Shown: piece by piece, positions 8,428 to 18,181 of the stretch
How positions within the stretch are numbered: the stretch's first letter is position 1
How the letters are laid out: each line of letters opens with the position of its first letter
Assembly (NCBI GenBank): GCA_000482145.1
Contig: AUXH01000024.1
Span: 1-64,000, forward strand
Length of the DNA stretch: 64,000 bases
From: Strigomonas culicis
Taxonomy: Eukaryota > Euglenozoa > Kinetoplastea > Trypanosomatida > Trypanosomatidae
Reading direction: 5' to 3'
Position numbers and translations under genes: made by a program
Notes under the pieces: generated by a model
Told to the model about the DNA's origin: nothing
Seen by the model: the letters and a program-made list of their open reading frames with translations, nothing else
Databases searched by the model: none

Positions 8428-9441
8428 ATGCAATCTGTGCGCGCCGTCATTTTGGGCTTTGGCACGGTCGGCCAGGGCATCTTCAACATCGCCCAGCAGC
8501 GCCGCGCGGAGCTGCGCGAGCAGCACCAGGTGGAGCTCGTCATCGCGAAGGTGCTGGTGACCGACGCGGCGCGGGCCGGCCGCGCGCTGCCGGAGGGCTT
8601 CGACGCCTCGCTGCTGACGGACAAGATCGAGGATGTGCTCGCCAGCGGCCCCATCGACACCGTCTTCGAGTGCATGGTTGGCGCGCAGCCGGCGTACGAC
8701 CACGTGCGGGCGCTGGTGCAGCAGCACGGCTGCGCGGTCGTCACCGCGAACAAGGTCATGTTCGCGAAGCACGGCGCCGCGCTGCGGGAGCTCGCCGGGG
8801 CGGCCGGCCGCCAGGTCGGTTACGAGGCGTGCGTCGCCGGCGGCGTGCCGGTCATCAAAACACTGCAGAACATGAAGCTCGTGCAGCACATCACGAAGGT
8901 GGAGGGCATCCTGAACGGCACCACCAACTTCATCCTCACCAGTATGCGCACGAACCCCGGCAAGTCCTACGAGGCGACGCTCGCGGAGGCGCAGGCGAAG
9001 GGCTACGCGGAGGCGGACCCGTACAACGACGTGAGCGGGATGGACGCCTTCAGCAAACTGATGATCCTCTCGGAGCTGGCCTTCGGCGCGCAGCCGGCGT
9101 GGCCGGAGGTGCCCGTCGTCGGCATCCAGGAGATCACGGCCGCGAAGGTGGCGGAGGCCAGCGCACAGCAACAGCGCTACCGCCACGTCGCGTCGACCGA
9201 GCTGGTGACGGAGGGCGGCCAGCGCAAGATCGTCGCGTCCATCCGCCCGCTGCTGGTCGACGCGCAGCACGCGCTCTACGCGGTCGAGGACGTGCACAAC
9301 GCGGTGGCGGTGAGCACGGACTACTTGGGCGTCGTGACGCTGATGGGCCCCGGCGCCGGCATGTACCCGACCGCCTCCGTGATGGTGGAGGACTGGCTCA
9401 CGTTCGTGCAGCAGAATAAGCTCAAGTCCGGCAGCGCGTAG
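8428..9441 (+). CDS. HSD: Homoserine dehydrogenase
   Basis: NAD(P)-dependent reduction of aspartate semialdehyde to homoserine, in the threonine/methionine branch; EC 1.1.1.3. 337 residues. The Rossmann motif GFGTVGQG is at residues 10-17, and VTANKV is near 109. The catalytic-domain motifs follow: LNGTTNFIL at 162-170 and EADPYNDVSGMDAFSKL at 195-211, with conserved Asp206 and Lys210. The frame is open upstream, but residues there are encoded by AT-rich spacer; ATG 8428 is where the coding bias and the homology begin. The protein is compact. It lacks the C-terminal ACT regulatory domain common in bacterial enzymes and is not fused to aspartokinase, so threonine feedback through an ACT domain is not expected. 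This is the yeast Hom6-like architecture. Confidence 0.95.
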   Translation: MQSVRAVILGFGTVGQGIFNIAQQRRAELREQHQVELVIAKVLVTDAARAGRALPEGFDASLLTDKIEDVLASGPIDTVFECMVGAQPAYDHVRALVQQHGCAVVTANKVMFAKHGAALRELAGAAGRQVGYEACVAGGVPVIKTLQNMKLVQHITKVEGILNGTTNFILTSMRTNPGKSYEATLAEAQAKGYAEADPYNDVSGMDAFSKLMILSELAFGAQPAWPEVPVVGIQEITAAKVAEASAQQQRYRHVASTELVTEGGQRKIVASIRPLLVDAQHALYAVEDVHNAVAVSTDYLGVVTLMGPGAGMYPTASVMVEDWLTFVQQNKLKSGSA

Positions 9442-10304
9442 GCCCCGGGACCCTTTCCACCCTCGGAAAAGGAAACGAAGGATGATAAAGTCCCTTTTTT
9501 TTTTGATCGTCATACACTGCACGGGTAATCGTGTTTCTGACGGTGGGTGTTTTTATGCAAATAAACACTAATAAACTAAAGAAGAAAAGCAATGTCAACG
9601 TGATAATAGTAACTGTTCCTTTTCCTTGTCTTGAAATCTGTCCACTATCATGACGGTTATTGTTATTATTATCTATCGTTCTTTTTTTTTAAAAAAAAGA
9701 AAGAAAGAAGTAAATAATTGTCTCTTCTGCGATGTATACATGTAGTGGTGTCTGTGCGCTTATCACATGCTGTGTGTTTCTTATTCATCTCTCTCTTTGT
9801 TGTGTCCTCTTCTCAATCGTATCCTTGCGTCCTTCTCCTTTTCGCTTCTCACTAGTGGTTTTTTTTTTCAGTTTCTTTCCGAATTCGTTTTGAAAGCATT
9901 ATTATCAATCAAGTAAGCACAAAAATATATTTTTTCTTTTTTTTTCTTTGTTGCTCTTCTTCGTATCGTTTTCTAACGACACCTTAGAATACATTTGTCA
10001 TATAAACAATAATAACAACAACATAGTATCTGCCAAACGGCTCCTCTGCCTAACGTACATACAGTTACACTAGACCACGGCGGGAGAACGTGAAGAGCAA
10101 CGATTCTTCGGAATAATAGTTGACCATCTTTCGAAGATATTCTAAAGGCAAGCAAAATAAAAGAAAAAGGAGTATCTTTTTTCTTTTAATTTCCTTCATT
10201 TTATTAAATTTGAGAAATCATCCTAATAGTATTATACATTGACTAGCTTCGCTCACGCGAGAAACAACAACAACAACAACAACAGACCTCTATTTATAAA
10301 GCCG
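9442..10304 (+). other. Long AT-rich spacer
   Basis: 863 bases with T and A homopolymers, a T8A8 junction near 9682-9698 that can fold back, and a TTATTATTATTAT run near 9658. A pyrimidine-rich stretch at about 10175-10202 with AG at 10213-10214 is the likely acceptor for the kinase gene. No coding signal seen. Confidence 0.6.
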
Positions 10305-13300
10305 ATGTATTTAGATTCCACTCCCGCAGCGAAGGGGAACTGCTGCGTGCATGCGTCGCCGGGCGGTACACCCGCCGACCGCACGCCGCGGTGCCCCAGC
10401 AGCGACAGCAGCGGCCAAGATAACGGCCTTGCGTCCTCGAACAGCGACCGGAAGATCGAGAGCGGCGGCGGCGGCCCCTCCCTCGGGAAATCGCGCTACC
10501 CGGCGGAGACGAACGGCCGCAGCCGCTCACACTACGGCGGGTCGCACGGCAGCGCGGTGCTGCAGCCGCTGCTGAGCTCGCGCAGCGAAAGCCAGTCGAG
10601 CCCGCCGGAGAGCAACAAGCTGGGGCGGCGCTCCGCCCCCGCGGCGGAGTCGGACGCGCTGTGGGAGTTCTTCCGGCCGGAGAACAGCGTCGGCAGCGGC
10701 TTCACGTCCAGCACCGTCACGCCGGTGATGCGCTCGCCGCAGCACAGCGCGACGCGCCGCCTCCCCACACTGCAGCGGCCGCCGCCGCCGCCGTCGCCGG
10801 GCGACGGCCGCATGCCCTTCTTCGGCGTCGGCGCGCCTGTGTACCGCGACAGTGCGGCGGCGGCGGCCGCCGCGCACGTGCGGCAGATGCCGCTGCTGAG
10901 CTCGGCGAGCGCGCCGGTGCCGGGCAGCCTGCTGGAGAGCGACGCCGGCAGCGACCTGTGCCTCGGCGAGGGCCACTGCGGCGCCGCGCGGAGCACCTCC
11001 ACGGGCGGCCGCGCGCCGAGCCACGAGGGCGGCGAGCGCAGCTGCAGCTGCAGCCAGACCGCGGAGCCGCACGAGTGCGCGGGGCCGGGGCCCTTCGTCG
11101 CGCCGCGGAGGCGCGGCTACAACAGCAGCCTGCACGGCGACGACGAGGCGAACCGCAGCCGCAGTGCGAGCAACAGCGTCAGCTACGTCTCGGGCCACGA
11201 GTGTTCGCTGCGCGGTCCGGAGTCGCTCGGCTCCAGCGGCGGCCGGCACTTCGCGACGGGGTCGGCGCGGGCCGCCATGACGCCGGACAGCGTCCCGACG
11301 GACCTGGCCTCCAGCCCGCACGGCACCGCGGACTGCACGCGCGTGAACTCGGTGCTGCCGGCCGACATCACCGTCACAACGGGCAGCCCCACGCCGGCGA
11401 CCGCGCAGCTCACCGCGGCGGCGGAGGGCGGCAGCGGCGGCGACGGGCCGCTGCCGTCACCGGTGGACGCCGCCGACACGTCCGTCGACCGGCGCCGCAA
11501 GAAGCGGCCGCCGTCGCTCTTCCAGGTGCCGACGCTCGCGTCGTCGGCGGTGGGCTCGCCGCTCGTGCCGGAGGTCGAGCCGCCGCCGGCGGCGGCGCGC
11601 AAGGCCGACGAGGCGCCGCCGCCGCCGCCGCTGGACAGCGCGAGCTTCGGACTGCGCAAGAGCCAGAGCCTCCCCATCTCCCCGTCGAGCGCCTTCACGC
11701 CGACGGAGCCCGGCGGCGCGTCGCACTTCGGCGGCTCCTCCTACTCCCCCCGGCTGCAGGCCGTCGCGCGCGTGCCCTTCGCCGGCCAGAGCTGCACCTA
11801 CTCCGACCCGTCCAGGTCCAACACGCACCCGCCGCACTTCTCACTTAGTGCGGTGCCGCGGCCGCCGCTGCAGGTGCTGCCACTCGTCGCCGCGTCGCGG
11901 CAGCCGCGCGCGCGGCGCCGCGGGCCGCTGGTGCGGCTGTCGCACAGCCAGCAGGAGCTCGTCGCCGGCGTCTTCCGCGTGTCGAGCGACGGCTGCCTGA
12001 CGGTGCGCAACTTCCTGCTGCTGAACCCGAAGCGCATCGACGACAACGAGCTCTGCAGCCCGTGCGGCGTGCTGGAGTTCTCGGCCGCGTCCTCGCCGCG
12101 CGCGCACCCGCACTCGATGGCGGGGCCGACCGGCGCGCGCGCGGCGGCGGACCCCAACGAGGGTGAGGAGGCGCGCTCCCCGCAGAGCCTCGCGCCGCCG
12201 TGCGGCTTCAACCCCAACCGCTCCGCGAACTCGAACGCGTCCTTCACGCTGCATTCCGCGATCATCAACACGCCGTACAGCCCGATCAACTACTCGATGG
12301 ACAGCGCCTTCCCCACCTCCACGACGGTGCGCTCGCGCACGAACAACAGCGGCGCCGGCGGCGGCGTGCAGCTGCTGCTCGCCGCGCGCGACCTTCCCAT
12401 CTCGCCCTCCGGCCAGCGGTACGCGCAGTTCGAGGGCAGCACACACGAGGACGGCGCGCGGCCGGGCCGGCGCCGGCCGCCGCCGCTGGAGAACTCGCCC
12501 AAGACGACGCCGGCGGTCGCCTTCTCGCCCACGGCGTACGGCCTCGAGTCCGTGCTCAGTGGCAGCCTGCTGATGCCGTACATCGACCTTACCCGCGCGC
12601 GCGCGACGGTGATGACGACGGAGGGCGAGGCGCCGCGGCTGCCCCGCAACGCGGTGCGCCACAGCGACCTCGACATCAAGGCGCCGGTCGGCGAGGGCGC
12701 GTCCGCGGCGGTGTTCGTGGCGCTGCACCGACCGACCGGCCGCCGGCTGGCCGTGAAGCGCGTCGACCTCGCGCCGCTCTGCCTCGGCCGCGAGCTCGGC
12801 GGCAACCGCTTCGTCGCGAACGGGGCGAACGCGAAGGCGCAGCAGCTGCAGCACATTGTCGTGCGCGAGCTGCAGGTGCTGCACCTCACGTACCGCAGCC
12901 CCTTCATGGTGAAGGTGTACAACGCCTTCTTCCTCGCGGACTCGACGTCGCTCGACATTGTGATGGAGTTCATGCACTACGGCAGCCTAGACCACCTCGC
13001 GCGCGACCTCCAGCGCCGCGCACGCGAGGTGCACGAGCGGCTGCAGGAGCGGCGCCGGCTGCTGGACGTGGACTCGCCGCCCGGCACGGAGCCGACGAGC
13101 GCGACGGTGCCGCCGCCGACGGACCTGACCTCCTTCTCGCTGCTGGAGTCGCCCTGCGGCCCGGGGGCGCTGCTCGACGCGATCGGCATCCTGACGCCGC
13201 CGTCGCAGGTGATCCCGTCGCCGAACGGGGCGTGGCCGCAGGGCGTGCCGCCGGTCGACTCCGTGGACGAAATCGGCCACGCGGACTGGGACTCCGTCAA

Positions 13301-14318
13301 GAGCAACGCGACGGAGGACAGCTACGAGGAGGGCTGTGTCGCGGAGGAGCAGTTCGGCGTCGCGGAGCGGCTCGTGGCGGTCGTCGGGGAGCAGCTGCTG
13401 CGCGGCGTGCGGGACATGCACGCGCGGCGCTACATTCACCGCGACATCAAGCCTGGCAACGTGCTGGTCAACGAGCACGGCGTCGTGAAGCTGAGCGACT
13501 TCGGGCTCTCGCAGCGCTGCGACGCGGCCGGGCGCGGCATCCAGAACCCGAACCTGCTGCAGCCGGCGGTCGCCCTCACGCACTGCAACACGCCGGTGCA
13601 GGGCTCGACGCCGTCTGCCCGCAGCACGCGCACCGGGTCGCCGGCGGGGCTGAACCCGGCCCGCTTCAGCACGAACGACGTCACCATCGCCCCCGTCACG
13701 AAGGACGGCGGCAGCGACGACGGGATGGACCTGCGCGAGGCGCTGCACACCAGCAGCAACGACAGCGACGACGAGGCGGACGACGGGCCTTGCGGCCGCG
13801 GCCGCCGCCACAGCTCCAGCAGCACGGACGCGGAGGGCGACGCGCAGTGCTCCGGCACGGAGCGCTACATGAGTCCGGAGCGGCAGCGCGGCGAGCCGAA
13901 CGGTATGCCGGCCGACATCTGGGCCGTCGGCGTCACACTCGCGGAGTTCGCCGTCGGGGAGTACCCCTACGACCTGCAGCACACGGTGGACGCCTTCGAC
14001 CGAGTGCACCGGCTAGAGGTGCCCATCTGCCTCGAGCGCTTCAACGCGCACCGGTCGGTGCCGCTCAGCGCCAAGTTCGCGGACTTTGTGCACCTCGCGA
14101 CGCTGCCCAACCCACGCGACCGGCCGACTGCGCAGGAGCTGCTGGAGCACCCTTTCTTCCGCCAGTGGAAGAGCCCTTTCAGCCTGAAGGACTACCTCGG
14201 CTCGCGGCTGACGGTGCCGTCCGACATGTACAAGGAGGAGTACTGGCGGGCGCGCCGGCAGCAACAGCGGCAGCATCACCAGATGCAACAGCAGTTCTCC
14301 ATGCAGTCCAACAATTAA
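10305..14318 (+). CDS. Very large MAP kinase kinase-like (STE7-type) protein kinase
   Basis: Predicted Ser/Thr (or dual-specificity) protein kinase, 1,337 residues. ATG 10305 is the first ATG in frame; the CAA/AAC-rich run before it is 5' untranslated. Residues 1-780 are Ser/Pro/Gly/Ala-rich and probably disordered. The kinase domain starts at about 785 with VGEGASAAVFVAL, has the VAIK-type lysine at 818 (LAVKRVD), the catalytic loop HRDIKPGN (Asp1047) and DFG at Asp1065. Two large insertions interrupt the fold. One is about 110 residues between the hinge region (LDIVMEFMHYGSL) and the catalytic loop. The other is about 100 residues within the activation segment, between DFG and GTERYMSPER (from Gly1184). 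The GTxRYMSPER form is typical of MAP2Ks. The domain ends near HPFFRQW, followed by a Gln-rich tail. No docking site or partner can be inferred. Confidence 0.88.
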   Translation: MYLDSTPAAKGNCCVHASPGGTPADRTPRCPSSDSSGQDNGLASSNSDRKIESGGGGPSLGKSRYPAETNGRSRSHYGGSHGSAVLQPLLSSRSESQSSPPESNKLGRRSAPAAESDALWEFFRPENSVGSGFTSSTVTPVMRSPQHSATRRLPTLQRPPPPPSPGDGRMPFFGVGAPVYRDSAAAAAAAHVRQMPLLSSASAPVPGSLLESDAGSDLCLGEGHCGAARSTSTGGRAPSHEGGERSCSCSQTAEPHECAGPGPFVAPRRRGYNSSLHGDDEANRSRSASNSVSYVSGHECSLRGPESLGSSGGRHFATGSARAAMTPDSVPTDLASSPHGTADCTRVNSVLPADITVTTGSPTPATAQLTAAAEGGSGGDGPLPSPVDAADTSVDRRRKKRPPSLFQVPTLASSAVGSPLVPEVEPPPAAARKADEAPPPPPLDSASFGLRKSQSLPISPSSAFTPTEPGGASHFGGSSYSPRLQAVARVPFAGQSCTYSDPSRSNTHPPHFSLSAVPRPPLQVLPLVAASRQPRARRRGPLVRLSHSQQELVAGVFRVSSDGCLTVRNFLLLNPKRIDDNELCSPCGVLEFSAASSPRAHPHSMAGPTGARAAADPNEGEEARSPQSLAPPCGFNPNRSANSNASFTLHSAIINTPYSPINYSMDSAFPTSTTVRSRTNNSGAGGGVQLLLAARDLPISPSGQRYAQFEGSTHEDGARPGRRRPPPLENSPKTTPAVAFSPTAYGLESVLSGSLLMPYIDLTRARATVMTTEGEAPRLPRNAVRHSDLDIKAPVGEGASAAVFVALHRPTGRRLAVKRVDLAPLCLGRELGGNRFVANGANAKAQQLQHIVVRELQVLHLTYRSPFMVKVYNAFFLADSTSLDIVMEFMHYGSLDHLARDLQRRAREVHERLQERRRLLDVDSPPGTEPTSATVPPPTDLTSFSLLESPCGPGALLDAIGILTPPSQVIPSPNGAWPQGVPPVDSVDEIGHADWDSVKSNATEDSYEEGCVAEEQFGVAERLVAVVGEQLLRGVRDMHARRYIHRDIKPGNVLVNEHGVVKLSDFGLSQRCDAAGRGIQNPNLLQPAVALTHCNTPVQGSTPSARSTRTGSPAGLNPARFSTNDVTIAPVTKDGGSDDGMDLREALHTSSNDSDDEADDGPCGRGRRHSSSSTDAEGDAQCSGTERYMSPERQRGEPNGMPADIWAVGVTLAEFAVGEYPYDLQHTVDAFDRVHRLEVPICLERFNAHRSVPLSAKFADFVHLATLPNPRDRPTAQELLEHPFFRQWKSPFSLKDYLGSRLTVPSDMYKEEYWRARRQQQRQHHQMQQQFSMQSNN

Positions 14319-15093
14319 AAAACATACAGGTAAGCGTGATCCATCTTGTTTCCCTTCCCTTTTTTTCTGTTCGTTTTCTTTTTGTACTCTTTTTCTAGCT
14401 TTCCCCCCTTTTTTTACATACACACTCACAAATGTATGCAGATTTATATATATGTAAGTTCACGCTTTGCTTTGTGTGTTTTATTGTTAGCCTCATTTTG
14501 AGTCTTTTTTTATATATTTCATTTCTTTTCAAGGTAATAGCATTTTTTTTTTACACACACACGCACACATATATACAAATATAAATAAATATATATCTAT
14601 CTATATTTGTTTTTTAGGAATACAAATCGGTTGAGATCTTTCTACGCCAGACACACATTGATGCATTTACATCTCGCATAGATTAATACAGCAACTTTTT
14701 TTTCCCCCTTCTCTTCGCCATTCAAGCTAGTTTTTTTTTATTATTTTTTTTCGTCCTTTTTTTTTGGGACATTTTTCCTCCCTTTTTTTTCTTCTTCTCT
14801 TGTTACTTTGTTTTGTCGTTTTTCATTCCACATTTTTTTTTGATTCTGTGACGTCGGCCGACTTCTACGCGGAACACTGTTTCGTGCATAGCCCCGAAAA
14901 TGATAGTTTGTTCTCTCTCTCTCTCTTTATATTCCCTTGTGCAAACGTGCAGACACTCCCCTTTATATATTTCTGTTTTCTTTTTATTTGTGTTTTTTTT
15001 TCTCTCGTGCTCTCGTTGTCCCTGATCGTGTAACAGCTTCGTCATCGTTATAAACACTGTTGATAGCAGGCTGTGTTACATCAGATATGTGCG

Positions 15094-15113
15094 AGAATAA
15101 TAATAATAATAAT
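15094..15113. repeat. (AAT)n microsatellite
   Basis: About six AAT units in the long spacer. Confidence 0.8.
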
Positions 15114-15458
15114 ACTAATAAACATGAATATGAAAGTAACCGCAGCTATCAATGATTAAGAAAAAAGAAAGAAAAGAAAAGAGTAAACAACACAAAAAAC
15201 AAACATCAAAAAAAAAAAGGTCATACAACCTTAACGCAACTCATGCATACACACAAGCAGGTACGTGCAGTGGTTTGTGTGAGATTTGCTGCTCCACTTG
15301 GAAGTTCGTTTTTCTTTTTTCTTATACATCTTTTTTTTTTTAATTAAAAAAATCTTTGTCATATGTGAAGGCATTCAAAAATTCATAATAAAATAGTTTT
15401 TGTTTTTTTTTAATATAAAGCCATAAAAAGGCCAATGGGCCCATAACATATTTGTAAA

Positions 15459-15520
15459 GTGTGAGTGAGTGAGAGTGAGAGTGAGATCGAGAGAGAGTCA
15501 GAGATAGAGAAAGAGATAAA
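15459..15520. repeat. GTGA/GAGA-rich simple repeat
   Basis: Imperfect GTGA and GAGA units in the long spacer; purine-rich on the plus strand. Confidence 0.8.
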
Positions 15521-16118
15521 AAGGATACATCTTACGTATACATGACTAAACATATATATAAAAAAAAAACCAGAGAAACACCTTTTTCAATAATAAATAA
15601 ATAAACGAGTATATGAATTTGGAGTGATTTCTATTTTCATTTGTACATTTTTCTCTTTTTTTTTTGCCTCTTTTCTTCCTTTTTTTTTGGAAATGATAAT
15701 CAGATACGTATCTGTGCGTAGTGATGAGTGTACGCTTATTCCTCAGATTTAGGTACACTTTTTCTTTTTCATTTCTCTTTTTTGTTGTTCTCTCATCTCT
15801 CAGATTGCTTTTTTTTTCTTTTTTTTCTTTTATTTCCCTTTTCGTGTTTCTAATTGATAATAATATGCTGTTTTTCTCTATATATGCTCCATGCGCCACT
15901 TTGTTCTATCAGACCATGGCGGCTCAGCGCCAGCCCAGACTGTTACAATGTATACGAATCGAACTATCTATGCATGTATATCCTGTCGTGCCTCCCCAGG
16001 CTTACACGTGTGTGATACAACCTGCCCCCCCCTCCCGCTCTCCGTGTGTGATCACAAGTACACATTCTTTACGTTTTGGTGGCTCGTTTCTTTTTCCTTT
16101 GCTTTCCCGTTTACTAAC

Positions 16119-16141
16119 ATATATATATATATATATATATA
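16119..16141. repeat. (AT)n microsatellite next to a splice acceptor
   Basis: About 11 AT units lying between a pyrimidine-rich segment and the AG at 16143-16144 that probably serves as the trans-splice site of the gene starting at 16158. Confidence 0.9.
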
Positions 16142-16157
16142 CAGCAGTACTTTCGAG

Positions 16158-17822
16158 ATGCGCATCCTACACGGGACGCTGCCGCTGCTGCGGCGCGGCG
16201 GGCCCACCGCAGCGGCGCCGGCGCCGCGCCGCTCGTGGTGGGTGCGGTTCCGCGCGCGTCCGGTGTGGCGCCGCCTCTGGAGCCTGACCGTGACGGCGCC
16301 GCTGCTGCTGCTGAGCGGCTACTTCGTGCTGTGCTGCACCATTCACGCACTGCACGTCCCGACGCTCTTCCGCTACTACTACCCGCCCATGGCCCTCGAG
16401 GGGGCGCGCGCGGACGCGGCCGGCGACGAGGACGGCCAGTCGCCGCGCGCGCGCCAACAGCGGCTGGCCGACCACACGCGCCGGTCGCGTGAGCTCCTGC
16501 TGCACGAGCGCACCGCCGCGATGCACAACATCAACACGACGTGGGCGGCGGTGGAGCCGACCCTGCAGCCCGGCGACGTCATCCTGATGCGCGGCGGTGG
16601 CCTGCTGAGCTGGCTCATCTGCACCGCGCACCTCGGCGGCGCGCTGCTGCGGCCCGCCTCCATGCGCTACTCCCACATCGCGGTCGTCGTCGCGCCGGCG
16701 GTGTACGAGGAGGCGGAGGTAGCGCCCCCCCATGCGCCGCCTCGTGCCGCGCGCTGGCGGTGGTGGCCGCTGGCGCGCGGCCCGACCTCGGCAGAGGTGC
16801 TCCATGCGGAGGAGGCTGCGCGCGCGCGGGCGGCGGCCGCCGAGGCGCAGGCCGCCGCAGACCCCGCCGCGAGCACCTGCGACGGCCGCCGGCGCGTGCG
16901 GGGCGCGCTCATCCTCGAGGTGATGGCGAACGACGAGTACAAGGTGGAGGATGTGCACGGCCGCGTGGTGGTGAACCAGGTGCAGGTGGTCGAGGCCTGG
17001 CGCCGCCTCTGCAGTGTTCTGAAGGACGCCGACGGCCGGCTGCACCCCGAGCAGCCCGCGTACCACTTCTGCGGCGTGCGCCACCTCCACGGGGTGCCGC
17101 GCGACGCGGAGACCGCCGCGCGGCTGGAGGCCTTTGTGCGCGAGAATGAGGGCCGCACGATGGACTCGAACCCGGCGTACATCCTCAACATTGTGAGCAA
17201 CACCTTCTACCACTGGCTGCGGCCGCGGCGCAGCTCGGAGTACTTCGAGGTGAGCTGCAGCGAGCTCGTCATGGAGCTGTACCAGAAGATGGGTCTCATC
17301 CAGCACCGCTGGCGGTGGGTGCCGCTGCCCGCCGGCGACGCCGCGACCGCCGCCTACGAGCGCTACCTGGGGCCGCGCACGGACGTGGCGCCGCCGGTGC
17401 GGGACAGCGGTGCACTGCTGCTGCAGCCGACGCGCGCCGACCGCGCCCAGTCGACCGCCTACCGCAGCGACACGCACGTCTACGAGCTCGTCAGCGCGCG
17501 CCGCGAGGTGGTCGAGGCGCGGCCGCTGGAGACGCAGCCGCGGCCGCTCGTCGCGACCGGCGCGCCCATCGAGGGCACAGAGACGCTGCTGCATCCGCCG
17601 ACCGAGGCGCCGCTGCGCGCAGGCCATCTGGCGCGGCGCCGGGACGGCGGGCTCGCACAGCTGCAGTACTACTACAAGTACGACAGCTCCATGTACGCGC
17701 CGATGCACTTCACGGAGATGATGAGCGACGGCCAGTTCGACTTTGTGCCCGGCATCTCTTTTGGAAGGGAGATCCTGTTGGGCATACCAGGGCGGCAGGG
17801 CCGGGAAGGGACGCGGCTGTGA
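16158..17822 (+). CDS. Membrane-anchored permuted papain-like (YiiX/NlpC type) protein
   Basis: Predicted 554 residues. The ATG at 16158 is preferred because the upstream open frame is encoded by the AT repeat and spacer. The N-terminus is Arg-rich, followed by one hydrophobic segment at about residues 38-60, which predicts a signal anchor. The soluble part has the order of the circularly permuted papain-like fold: GDVILMRGGGLLSWLI near 138-153, then YSHIAVVV with candidate catalytic His173, and later EVSCSELVMELY with candidate Cys367. In this fold His precedes Cys, as seen here. Family members in bacteria and viruses are amidases/peptidases or acyltransferases; the substrate is unknown here. 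An Ala-rich loop (about 210-240) separates the two halves. The C-terminal 120 residues are not recognised. A transmembrane anchor plus this domain suggests an enzyme facing a lumen or the cytosol at a membrane; topology is undetermined. Confidence 0.75.
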   Translation: MRILHGTLPLLRRGGPTAAAPAPRRSWWVRFRARPVWRRLWSLTVTAPLLLLSGYFVLCCTIHALHVPTLFRYYYPPMALEGARADAAGDEDGQSPRARQQRLADHTRRSRELLLHERTAAMHNINTTWAAVEPTLQPGDVILMRGGGLLSWLICTAHLGGALLRPASMRYSHIAVVVAPAVYEEAEVAPPHAPPRAARWRWWPLARGPTSAEVLHAEEAARARAAAAEAQAAADPAASTCDGRRRVRGALILEVMANDEYKVEDVHGRVVVNQVQVVEAWRRLCSVLKDADGRLHPEQPAYHFCGVRHLHGVPRDAETAARLEAFVRENEGRTMDSNPAYILNIVSNTFYHWLRPRRSSEYFEVSCSELVMELYQKMGLIQHRWRWVPLPAGDAATAAYERYLGPRTDVAPPVRDSGALLLQPTRADRAQSTAYRSDTHVYELVSARREVVEARPLETQPRPLVATGAPIEGTETLLHPPTEAPLRAGHLARRRDGGLAQLQYYYKYDSSMYAPMHFTEMMSDGQFDFVPGISFGREILLGIPGRQGREGTRL

Positions 17823-18181
17823 GCACCCGCTGCTTCACAGGGTCAGGTGCGTGTCGTTTGGCTGTAAACTATAACTACTTATGCTTCACTCGAGCAAACG
17901 ACTTTCTTTCTTCTTTCTTTTTTTTTTATAACGTTTAACGTGTCGTATAATAATAATCGTATCTACAATAGCCTTTCTGTTTTCTTGTTGTTTGTTGGCG
18001 ATTTTGCACCCGTACCTCTTTTCTTATTCCTGTTTTTTATTTTTCATGCTGTGATTCCTACTAAAAAAAAAAAAGAAAAAACCCTTTCTCCCTCCTCTGT
18101 GTTTTTCTTCTTCTTCTTCAGTTTTTGTCTTTTCTTTCTTTTTGCGTTTTTCACTTCTCACCCCACTCGCACCTCGTTGCC
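17823..18181 (+). other. Spacer with splice acceptor for the Dre2-like gene
   Basis: AT-rich, with a long pyrimidine tract (about 18083-18119) ending in AG at 18120-18121. No gene seen. Confidence 0.6.

Larger units (their letters stand above)
14319..16157 (+). other. 1.8 kb AT-rich intergenic region, no gene seen
   Basis: This is the longest gene-free stretch. It contains many T and A homopolymers, (CA)/(TA) runs near 14554-14600, an (AAT)n run near 15094-15113, a GTGA/GAGA-rich stretch near 15459-15520 and an (AT)n run at 16119-16141. Short frames here translate into Phe/Ser/Leu- or Lys-rich strings, as expected from pyrimidine or purine tracts. A slightly more GC-rich patch near 14848-14900 has no recognisable structure. 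The right end supplies the acceptor for the next gene, probably the AG at 16143-16144 directly after the (AT)n run. Confidence 0.6.

Noticed and set aside
10239..10304. Asn-rich extension at the start of the large kinase
   Set aside because: It lacks an ATG and is simply a CAA/AAC run in the 5' untranslated region.
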